Both the position numbers and the translations under genes were made by a program. The notes under the pieces were generated by a model. That model ran no database searches and was not told where the DNA came from. It was given only the letters and a program-made list of their open reading frames with translations. Below, in pieces: positions 1-10,587 of a DNA stretch of 64,000 nt (its first letter is position 1; every line of letters begins with the position of its first letter). Source of the stretch: Panax quinquefolius (taxonomy: Eukaryota > Streptophyta > Magnoliopsida > Apiales > Araliaceae); NCBI GenBank assembly GCA_020205615.1, contig CM035162.1, positions 40,910,464 through 40,974,463 of the forward strand, given 5' to 3'.

Positions 1-1250
1 TTATATTTAAATATTATTTCTTGCACCCCTAGGGTTTGACCTTTTGGTTCACTTGGTGGCTCTAGTGAACCAAACTAGAATAAAAGTCCATAATCAATCC
101 GGATAGAATATAGTATTCTATATGTGCATGCCTATACTATATATATATTATATATTATGCAAACATGCTTCACATATTTATTAATATGACGCGTATTTTA
201 TATATATATATGTATATTATGCAGCTGTATTAAACAAGATGAGACAAATTAATAACAAACCCTCAATTTTTATATTAAGTCCTAAGCGTTCAAAGATATT
301 TGGAATATCGAACATCGCCTTCTAGCATGATAAAATTAATAGAGTATTAAATATTTAATATGAGTTTGTTGTGTCACCACAAGGCAAGTATTAAGTATTT
401 AAGATGTTAATTTATCACATTTGATGCTTATAAAGAAAATTGAACAATATTGTTTTGTTGTGTCACCACAAGGATGATATTTTTCTTCTTTTTTTTTGAA
501 TATATGGAGTGCTAGGTCGGACTTAACTTGGATAATTTTGATTCGGATGTGCCACCACTTGATCAAAATAATCTAAGAGGCAAAAGAAAATGAGTTGCAT
601 AGTTGATGTAATTGACAAAAGTTGTCTACCTATTTATTTATATATAGTTTGTTGTGTCACCACAAGGCTATATACATTTGAAATGGGATCCTTATTCTCA
701 CTAGCAAATCTTTAATTAGATATTATTAACTATATATATTGAGGGTAATATAGTTTGAAGAAAATAGTGGGAGATACCAATTTAAAACAAGACCTAAATT
801 ATTTTGGTAATTAATAAAAGAATGTATGTTAAAATATTGTTAATTACAAATTCATTTACGAAATTTTACAATGTCTAAATTACTATCACCGCGAAACATA
901 TTAGATGTTATTTAACCAAACCGTATTAAACGGATTGGTTAAGGAATTTGAGAATAGTTCTCATGGTCAAAAGTTATCCTATGTCCTTAATACGCCTATC
1001 CTCAAGAATGGTTGCGCATAATGCCTCTGAGGAAGACATTGCTACTTTTAGAAAGTGGCAAGATAATGCACATTGGCTCAATGCATCATGCTCGCATCTA
1101 TGAAAGTAACGAGCTTGAAGCGTCGGCATGAAACTATGGATGCTTCTACTATATTCCTGCACATCAAGTAGTTGATGGTGAGGAAAGTAGGACTGATAGA
1201 TATCAGATATCTAAGGAGCTCTTCCGATCTAGAATGACCGATGACACTAC
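1..1250 (+). mobile_element. Copia element interior, left part (leader and gag start), cut by a nested insertion
   Basis: This stretch matches 16440-17670 almost base for base, and the reverse complement of about 5890-7090. It is therefore the leader and the start of gag of the leftmost unit of the Copia array. It carries a 10-bp-stem hairpin (43-52 with 65-74) and three copies of GTTGTGTCACCACAAGG (368-384, 457-473, 651-667). The gag part (about 960-1250) encodes a degraded form of the 'EEDIATFRKWQD' block typical of plant Copia gag, with frameshifts. The element's 5' LTR and primer site are outside the window. The sequence stops at ACTAC (1246-1250) and resumes at 10583. Confidence 0.85.
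1246..1250. other. Target site duplication ACTAC, left copy
   Basis: ACTAC stands directly before the TG end of the nested element and is repeated at 10583-10587 directly after its CA end. The uninterrupted sister sequence near 17671 has a single copy, as expected for a 5-bp integrase duplication. Confidence 0.9.
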
Positions 1251-3140
1251 TGTTAGGTTTGTAATATTCATGTGCGCAATCAAATTACAAAATAATGCGG
1301 AAGCGTGTAAAAATCAGAGTTTAAAAAAAATTTACAAACCATAAACCCGGATCACCCTTTATGCACAATTATTAATTAAACGAAAAGATAAAGAATAAAT
1401 CATACCCTTGAAGATCGAGCTTCCTCAGGTACAAGTTCACCTCCAAATCCTTTCGCGTTCAATCTTGAATCCACCGGGTTTGGTTCCTTCCTTTGATCAA
1501 CGTTAGCCACCCATGTGTTTGCCTCTAGAGGTGATCCACCAAGGAAAAATAAAGAATTCAAGAAGATGGGTGGTTGGCTAAACCCTAGTTTTCTATCTCT
1601 ATAGAAAGGGTGTACTCTCCCAACAATTGGAATTATGTCAGACAATGAAAAAAGTCAACAACCCCATCACCCATAATAAGACTCCTCTTATTAATAGATG
1701 TGGGCAACCCACCTTAACAATTAAAGAATTGGGTTTTATTTAATTAATTAAATTCTTTTAATTAATTAATCTCCCTAATCTTATTAGGGATAATTAATTA
1801 AACTCCTTTAACTAATTTTTTCTTCCTAATCCAATTAGGAATATTTGAAAGTACTTATATTAAATTAATTCCTAAACTCTTTTAGAAATTAAAATAATAA
1901 TAATTGTAATAATATTAATAAGACTCCTCTTATTAATTTATATTTAATATTTCTAAAATATTAAATAATAATATTAAGCTATTTAATTTATTCTATCACC
2001 ATAGATTAAATTAAATATACTTAACATATTATTACGATTATGCCATTAACTTCTTAAATAATTATTCTTCTTTTTTATGGTGTGACCCTTTAGGTTCTCC
2101 ATATTAAACCGGTTGTGAATAAATCAATTAGAACAATTCTAATCTTATTTAAATAAATAAATTAAACAATTAATTTATTTAAATAATATTTATTCTACAA
2201 TAGGATAAGCCTCCCTAGCGATCAAATCGACTTTCCGGATAATATAGATTTCAACATTAATCATAAAAGAACCTTTGAGTAAATAGTTACCGTGACAATT
2301 CAATCCTTCCACCATACAATGTCCCAATTAAATATAAGACATGGAATTACTTGTCAAGTCTTATTTTATTTAATTATATGTATTTTTCGACTCTTAAATG
2401 CACAACTCCAAATAATGCAAATTAGAAACTCCTTTCTAATTTCATTCTCGCCGCTAACCAAGGACTCTTTGGGTTGTCATTTATCGAATCACATAGGACA
2501 TTTCTCTTCTTTTATTAGAAGTGGTAGATTCTTTATTGATCATACATTATCTCCATGTACAACTTATTATACCCAAGCATACCCTTTGATATACCCTAAG
2601 GGTCTTAAGGAATAAGTCAAAGTATAATTCATCATACACAAGATACTATGATGATCTCAAGTCCAAGGATTACTTGTCTCTACTATCACTACAGAATTCC
2701 TATTGACAGCAAATAAAACTACATTAGGTATTCCTTAGCGAGCCACGCTCGAAGAACTTATTCTCTAATAAGCACCTACATACTTGCTTCTAGTGTCTCC
2801 ACACAAATGATCATGAGATCAATCATCCTCATCTAATGAGCAAGTAACGTATGTACCAATCTATCCGGATTCACTAATCCCCAATTTAGTAATCCAACGA
2901 TTGTGAACTATTTTAATTTTAAGCTTTCTAAGAATTTAGATCTCATTAGAATGATCATCATCATTATTCTAAAAGCATTGCTTAAAACTATGGGTTTATC
3001 ACATATTATAAAACAACGCATCATGTAGATAATTAAAAGCCTTTAATAAATTAATACTTTTTATTAATAAATGAATAAGATTGTTACAAAGTATATGCTT
3101 TATCATCAAACATGATTGGCTTGTATGCATACTACTTTCA
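1251..3140 (-). repeat. 3' LTR of the nested Copia element
   Basis: It runs from TGTTAGGTTTGTAATATTC to a TTTCA end on the + strand, the reverse of TG...CA. It is followed by the complement of the purine tract. It differs from the tandem-array LTRs in an internal block near 1630-1750, where the array LTRs have unrelated sequence (about 14560-14665). Confidence 0.92.
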
Positions 3141-3155
3141 ATCTCCCACTTGCAC
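3141..3155 (-). promoter_or_regulatory. Polypurine tract of the nested Copia element
   Basis: The - strand reads GTGCAAGTGGGAGAT directly before the 3' LTR. The same tract stands before the LTRs at 13199 and 20294. It is the expected primer site for plus-strand DNA synthesis. Confidence 0.85.
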
Positions 3156-6130
3156 TAAAGCCAATCGTCATGGTAACTCATACTCTTCTTCTCTAAGTGA
3201 CGATTATCCTGCTGTTGGATAAGCTTTAGTTAATGGATATGTAATGTTGTTCTTGAGAGTCCACTATCTCTATAGTGATTTCCCATCTTTCAATGATTCT
3301 AATAATCAAATGAAAGTGCCACAACACATGTTTAGATCCAAGATGAGACTTAGGAACTATTCCTAGTTCTGTAATAAACTTTTAATCCAAACAATCAACT
3401 TGCAGCTTCATTTATAGCTATATACTTTGTCTTTATTACTAAACCAAAGAACTCTTTCTTTGTTTGGAACCTTTCCAATTCACTGCACCACCGTTCAAGG
3501 TAACACTTTACCTTAAAGTAGATTTTCTGTCGTCTTGGTCTGTGTGAAAAACTTGAGTCTGTTAAGCCCTCTAGTTTTAATTAAGACCCACCATGAATAT
3601 GATCACATCCTTAGTGCTTGGGTAAGCACTTTAAGATGTTTTCACCGACTCATAGTGAACTTCTCTAGGATATGACCGATCAACATCGGTCTCGTATATT
3701 TCATTGCATACATGATAGTTACTCATGTGATCTCTCTTTTGGAGTCTTTGGGGACTATTAAGAGAGATACACTCCATAGCTCATCAACATGAGACAACTC
3801 TTGGAGTTTGCCATGCTAAACGACTTTAGCATCAAATGAATATACATTCCTTGGGTTAAGTCGAGCATCCTCTTGAATCTATCTATATAGATTTTATCCC
3901 CAATTAAGATACTCTTCCCAAATCATTCGTGGAGGAATGTTTAGACAACTTTATCATTACTGATTGTAGCATTGGTATGTCATTCCTTATCCGTAGTATA
4001 TCAACATGTAGTACTAGGAATGTCACGATGCTCCCACTGACCCTTTTGTACACACTAGGTTCATTCTTATTTTTGATAAAATCAAACTCTTTTGATTGCC
4101 TCATCAAAACGAATGTTCCATATTTGAGAAACTTGCTTCAATCCATTTCTCTGAGTGTCTACAACACTTACCTCATCGTATGTAACTGGATCATCATCTT
4201 CTATGATGTGTACCTCATCATCATCATCTATGATGAACCCATACCTCCTGGTATCTTCTTTACTTATTCCGATTTACGATCTGGGTTTGTGGTACAATAG
4301 GTCATCTACGAGGTTCCTCTTATTTGACTTATAGTGTTTTGTGGTTCTTGAACTCTTCAAGATCTATTATTCTCCCACTAGCCCTTTCAATGATAAACAC
4401 CTTTATCTTAGAAGGCAGCGTGTTTCGTAACAAACACCTTTTGCTAAGTAGAATTATAGAACATATACCCTAAACTTACTTTAGGATGTCCCACAAATCG
4501 ACACTTGTCAAATCTTGTCCCAAAGCTTATCTTTTGAAACCTTTTCACATAAGTTGGACAACCCTTATCTTAACATACTTAAGATTAGAATCCTCCCCAT
4601 CCATAACTTTTATGGAGTCTTGGGGCGGATTTTGAGGTTACCATTTTCGTAGATATGCAGCCCATTTCTAGGACATTATCCCGTAAGGATCTTTGGAATG
4701 TCGGTAAAATCATTATAGGAATCGCACTATGTCCAACAAGGTATGATTTTTCCTTTTAGATACATCAATCAATTATTGCGTATCATGAGGCGTCCATTAT
4801 GAGAAAACCATTTGAGATGATCTAGAAACTTATTGCACAAGTATTTATTCCTTGATCTAATCAAAGAATCTTAATACTTTGCCAATTTGTTTCACTTCAA
4901 ATTCTTTGAACCTTTCAAATAATTCACACTTGTATTTCAAAGAAATACACACATTCAACTCTTTGAATGATCATCTCCTTTTTCTTATACTAGTTTGTTC
5001 AATTTGCAAAATTATTTTCATGTAAGTCAAGTATACAAAATTTATTAAGTAATATTCCAGTTCTATATAAAACATTATTATTATAAATAGAACAACAATT
5101 GTTCTTAATTATAATACCAAAAATTTTATTGTCCAACAATAAAATGGAAATAATATTTTTAACAAGAACTGGAATACAATAACAACTTATTGACTTAATA
5201 GATTTGCCCGTAGGCATTGCTAAACTATAAGTTTCTATGGCTAATGTTGCAACCTTTGCTTCATTTTCCACACATAGGATTACTTATCTTTGTTTAACTT
5301 TCTACTTCTGCTTGGTCCCTTCATAAATCTATATTTATGATAACCAAAGTCGGTATCCAATACCAAAGTAGAACCTTGACTTAAAGAAAAAATTATTTTA
5401 AATCATGAACAAAATTGTATTTATAACCGAAACTTCACTAAGCTTCTTTAGTTAGGCTCTGCAAGATGCTTCTCGCAGTTTCTTTCCAGTGTTCAGGCTT
5501 ATTGCAGTGGAAGCAAACTCCTTTGCTATCCGTATCAGTTTTGTTCTTATTATCCTTTGTTTATGCCTTTCTATTTACCTTCTTTGAATCGCTTCTTCTT
5601 TTCGGAAGATCCTTTGGCCTCTACCAAGTAGACTTGATCTTTCTTGGTTGAAAGTGACTCTCACCATTTTTCAATATGTTAAGCAAATCAATGAAGGCGA
5701 TATCTAGCTTGTTCATATGAAAATTCACAACAATTGTGAAAGGAGTCCGGGAGTGAGTGCAAGATCAAATCTTGGCTCAACTCTCCATCCATGAGAAAAC
5801 CAGTTGTCTAATTGATCAATCAAATTGATTATGTTAAGAACCTTTTTGTCTGCATCTTATAGTGCCATTGGCCATTCTAGATCGGAAGAGCTCCTTAGAT
5901 ATCTCGATATCTATCGGTCCTACTTTCCTCACCATCAACTACTTGATGTGCGAGAATATAGTAGGAGCATCCATAGTTTCATCTTGACGTGAAGCTCGTT
6001 ACTCATGGATGCGAGCATGATGCATTGAGCCAATCAGTGCATCATTTTGCCACTTTCTAAAAGTAGCAATGTCTTCCTCGAGAGGCATTATGCGCAACCA
6101 TTGCGCAGGGATAGGCGACAAGACATAAGA
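3156..6130 (-). pseudogene. Degraded Copia gag-pol of the nested element
   Basis: Reading the - strand, a gag remnant (about 5890-6130) is followed by a zinc-knuckle remnant (about 5450-5540). A protease-like region with a 'KSISCYCIPVLVKNIISILLLDNKIFGIIIKNNCC' style block (about 5000-5280, 20 residues or fewer shown per run: CYCIPVLVKNIISI) comes next. Fragments of integrase and reverse transcriptase follow, ending in a remnant of the RNase H end (about 3156-3300). Stops and frameshifts are frequent. From gag to purine tract it is only about 3 kb, clearly shorter than the usual Copia polyprotein gene, so parts of integrase and RT are missing. The same shortened layout recurs at 10583-13198 and 17345-20293. 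It cannot encode a working polyprotein. Confidence 0.8.
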
Positions 6131-8210
6131 TAGCTTTTTCACCTATGAGAACTATTCTCAAATTCCTTAACTTATCCGCTTAATTCGATCCCATAATTTA
6201 GCATCTAATATGCTTTCGCAATGATAGTAATTTAGACATTGTAAAATTCGTAAATGAATTTGTAATTAACAACATTTTAACATACATTCTTTTATTAATT
6301 ACCAAAATAAATTAGGTCTTGTTTTAAATTGGTATCTCCCACTATTTTCTTCAAACTATATTACCCTCACTTATATAGTTCGGCAAAAATCTAATTAAAG
6401 ATTTGCTAGTGAGAATAGGGATCCCATTTCAAATGTATATAGCCTTGTGGTGACACAACAAACTATATATAAATAAATAGGTAGACAACTTTTGTCAATT
6501 ACATCAACTATGCAACTCCTTTTCTTTTGCCTCTTAGATTATTTTGATCAAGTGGTGGCACATCCGAATCAAAATTATCCAAGTTAAGTCCAACCTAGCA
6601 CTCCATATATTCAAAAAGAAAATATCATCCTTGTGGTGACACAACAAAACAATATTGTTCAATTTTCTTTATAAGCATCAAATGTGATAAATTAACATCT
6701 TAAATACTTAATACTTGCCTTGTGGTGACACAACAAACTCATATTAAATATTTAATACTCTATTAATTTTATCATGCTAGAAAGGCGACGCTCGATATTC
6801 CAAATATCTTTGAACGCTTGGGACTTAATATAAAAATTGAGGGGTTTGTTATTAATTTGTCTCATCTTGTTTAGCGCATGCACATATATATATAAAATAC
6901 GCGTCATATTAATGAACATGCGAAGCATGTTTGCATAATATATAATATATATAGTATAAGCATGCATATAGAATACTATATTCTACCCGGATTGATTATG
7001 GACTTTTATTCTAGTTTGGTTCACTAGAGCCACCAAGTGAACCAAAAGGTCAAAACCCTAGGGGCAAGAAATAATATTTAAATATAACTATTACATTTAA
7101 ACCGGGCTCTATTACAAACGGGTCTTCAAGCGCCTTTTGTCCCTTGATCTCTAATTCTTCAAAATTAATTCTAAATATTCCTATTACAAAACTATTTTAA
7201 AATAAATAGAAACCTTGATCGTGATCGAGGGAAGTACATAGGAGGAGATAGAATTTACATTAAGAAAAATTAGAGAAGGCGAGTCTACGCAGACCCATTT
7301 AATAAAACCCATACATTCATGCATCCAACTAAAATAAAATCCAATCGCATTGGTCAATAGTCCATTATCAATCCCATTTATTATCATACACATCACCATA
7401 TGCATCAATAAATAACATTCATCTCATGAATAATAAACATTTAATATATATATTGATATCATTTAATGGGCAAATTTAGTTAGTATAAAATCTATTTTTG
7501 AATAAAAATAAACTCCTTTATTTAAATCCAAATTTAAATCAAAATAAAACTATTTTATTTTAATTTATCAAATTTTGAATAAAATAAACTATTTTATTTT
7601 AATCAAAATTTTAATCAAAATAAACTCCTTTATTTTAATTAATTATGGAATCCAATTCCATGTAAAAAAAAATCTTTAATTAAAATAAACTCTTTTATTT
7701 TAATTAATTATGGAATTCAATTCCATGTAAAAAAAAATCTTTTATTAAAGGAAACACGGATATTCTTTCCTATTCACAAATAAACTCCTTTATTTTGAAT
7801 AATATGAAATCTTATTCCATATTTAAATAAACTCCTTTATTTAAGGAAACACGGATTTTCTTTCCTATTCACAAATAAACTCTTTTATTTTGAATAATAT
7901 GAAATCCTATTTCATATCTAAATAAACTCCTTTATTTAAGGAAATTAGGCAATCCAATTTCAACTCCAATTAGTTAGTATGGAATCCAATTCCAACTCTA
8001 ATTAGTTAGCATGAAATTCTAATTTTAAAATTAAAATAAATCTTTTTATTTTAATATTAAAATAAACCTTTTATTTTAAGATTAAAATAAATCTTTTATT
8101 TTAATTATAAAATTATTAAAATTAAAATAAAACTTTATATTTTAATATTAAAATAAACCTTTTATTTTAAAATTAAAATAAACTTTTATTTTAATTATAA
8201 AATAAGTAAG

Positions 8211-8294
<84 letters not shown>

Positions 8295-8684
8295 TACCTG
8301 TATATATATCTTGCGCCAATCCTTGTTTTTTTTTTTTTTCGTTTTTCGTGCACAGCCAATATATATATATATAATCATTATATAATCATTAGATAATCAT
8401 TAGATAATCATTAGCAATCATTAGATTATCATTAGCAATCATTAGATTATCATGTTACATGTAATGATTGTTAATAATTAATCATCCTCGATTTTTCATA
8501 TGCGCGGCTTATCAAAAAAAAAATACAGCCACGTTAATCGACTAATCAAAGCGCAAATGACAATTAATTTTTTTTTTTTTTTTTTTAATAAATTTTATAC
8601 AATAAATTATGCCCAAAAAAATTGTTCTAAACACATATCAATATACATATCAAATTAAAATAATTAATAATTCGCATAAAGGTT
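6131..8684 (-). other. Long non-coding leader of the nested Copia element
   Basis: The - strand leader between primer site and gag is about 2.5 kb. It has three CCTTGTGGTGACACAAC motifs (6443-6459, 6629-6645, 6718-6734) and a conserved hairpin (7015-7024 with 7037-7046). A run of short AT-rich direct repeats built around 'ATAAACTCCTTTATTT' lies at about 7500-8210, and a long TA microsatellite at about 8215-8290. A short open frame at 7184-7408 (starting MMHMVMCMI) is also present, slightly altered, at 16121-16330. I see no recognisable protein domain. Confidence 0.7.
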
Positions 8685-8698
8685 TGGCTCTGATGCCA
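8685..8698 (-). promoter_or_regulatory. Primer binding site (initiator Met tRNA type)
   Basis: The - strand reads TGGCATCAGAGCCA one base inside the 5' LTR. It is the plant Copia initiator-methionine PBS with one change (TGGTATCAGAGCCA in the other unit). Confidence 0.85.
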
Positions 8699-8699
8699 C

Positions 8700-10582
8700 T
8701 GTTAGGTTTGTAATATTCATGTGCGCAATCAAATTGCAAAATAATGCGGAAGCGTGTAAAAAATCAGAGTTTAAAAAATTTACAAACCATAAACCCGGAT
8801 CACCCTTTATGCACAATTATTAATTAAACGAAAAGATAAAGAACAAATCATACCCTTGAAGATCGAGCTTCCTCAGGTACAAGTTCACCTCCAAATCCTT
8901 TCGCGTTCAATCTTGAATCCACCGGGTTTGGTTCCTTCTTTTGATCAACGTTAGCCACCCATGTGTTTGGCCTCTAGAGGTGATCCACCAAGGAAAAATA
9001 AAGAATTCAAGAAGATGGGTGGTTGGCTAAACCCTAGTTTTCTATCTCTATAGAAAGGGTGTACTCTCCCAACAATTGGAATTATGTCGTATGTTGAAAA
9101 AGTCAACAACCCCCATCACCCATAATAAGACTCCTCTTATTAATAGATGTGGGCAACCCACCTTAACAATTAAAGAATTGGGTTTTATTTAATTAATTAA
9201 ATTCTTTTAATTAATTAATCTCCCTAATCTTATTAGGGATAATTAATTAAACTCCTTTAACTAATTTTCCTTCCTAATCCAATTAGGAATATTTGAGAGT
9301 ACTTATATTAAATTAATTCCTAAACTCTTTTAGAAATTAAAATAATAATAATTGTAATAATATTAATAAGACTTCTCTTATTAATTTATATTTAATATTT
9401 CTAAAATATTAAATAATAAATATTAAGCTATTTAATTTATTCTATCACCATAGATTAAATTAAATATACTTAACATATTATTACGATTATGCCATTAACT
9501 TCTTAAATAATTATTCTTCCTTTTATGGTGTGACCCTTTAGGTTCTCCATATTAAACCTATTGTGAATAAATCAATTAGAACAATTCTAATCTTATTTAA
9601 ATAAATAAATTAAACAATTAATTTATTTAAATAATATTTATTCTACAATAGGGATAAGCCTCCCCTAGCGATCAACGACTTTCCGGATAATATAGATTTC
9701 AACATTAATCATAAAAGAACCTTTGAGTAAATAGTTACCGTATAATTCAATCCTTCCACCATACAATGTCCCAATTAAATATAAGACATGGAATTCTTCA
9801 CAAGTCTTATTTTATTTAATTATATGTATTTCGACTCTTAAATGCACAAACTCCAAATAATGCAAATTAGAAACTCCTTTCTAATTTCATTCTCGCCTTA
9901 ACCAAGGACTACTTGGGTTGTCATTTATCGAATCACATAGACATTTCTCTTCTTTTATTAGAAGTGGTAGATTCTTTATTGATCATACATTATCTCCATG
10001 TACAACTTATTATACCCAAGCATACCCTTTGATATACCCTAAGGGTCTTAAGGAATAAGTCAAAGTATAATTCATCATACACAAGATACTATGATGATCT
10101 CAAGTCCAAGGATTACTTGTACTACTATCACTACAGGAATTCCTATTGACAGGCAAATAAAACTCCATTAGGTATTCCTTAGCGAGCCATTGCTCAAAGA
10201 ACTTATTCTCTAATAAGCACCTACATACTTGCTTTAGTGTCTCCACACAAATGATCATGAGATCAATCATCCTCATCCAATGAGCAAGCAACGTATGTAC
10301 CAATCTATCCGGATTCACTAATCCCCAATTTAGTAATCCAACGATTGTGAACTATTTTAGTTTTAAGCTTTCTAAGAATTTAGATCTTATTAGAATGATC
10401 ATCATCATTATTCTAAAAGCATTGCTTAAAACTATGGGTTTATCACATATTATAAAACAGCATCATGTAGATAATTAAAAGCCTTTAATAAATTAATACT
10501 TTTTATTAATAAATGAATAAGATTGTTACAAAGTATATGCTTTATCATCAAACATGATTGGCTTGTATGCATACTACTTTCA
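8700..10582 (-). repeat. 5' LTR of the nested Copia element
   Basis: It starts TGTTAGGTTTG and ends CTTTCA on the + strand and is nearly identical to 1251-3140. Visible differences are short and often lie at or near CG dinucleotides. Confidence 0.92.
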
Positions 10583-10587
10583 ACTAC
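10583..10587. other. Target site duplication ACTAC, right copy
   Basis: It is the partner of 1246-1250 and marks where the interrupted Copia gag resumes. Confidence 0.9.

Larger units (their letters stand above)
1251..10582 (-). mobile_element. Complete nested Copia LTR retrotransposon (defective interior)
   Basis: On the - strand the order is 5' LTR (8700-10582), primer binding site (8685-8698), leader (about 6131-8684), degraded gag-pol (3156-6130), polypurine tract (3141-3155) and 3' LTR (1251-3140). Both LTRs begin TGAAAG and end CTAACA in element orientation, and both ends are flanked by ACTAC. The two LTRs are 1890 and 1883 bp and look nearly identical by eye, which suggests a fairly recent insertion. 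The target is the gag of a sister Copia element in the opposite orientation. LTR length and PBS would suit an Angela/Tork-like lineage, but that assignment is tentative. Confidence 0.92.

Noticed and set aside
974..1162. - strand open frame of 62 residues
   Set aside because: It is antisense to the conserved Copia gag start, which is recognisable on the + strand at 17376-17597 and here in broken form.
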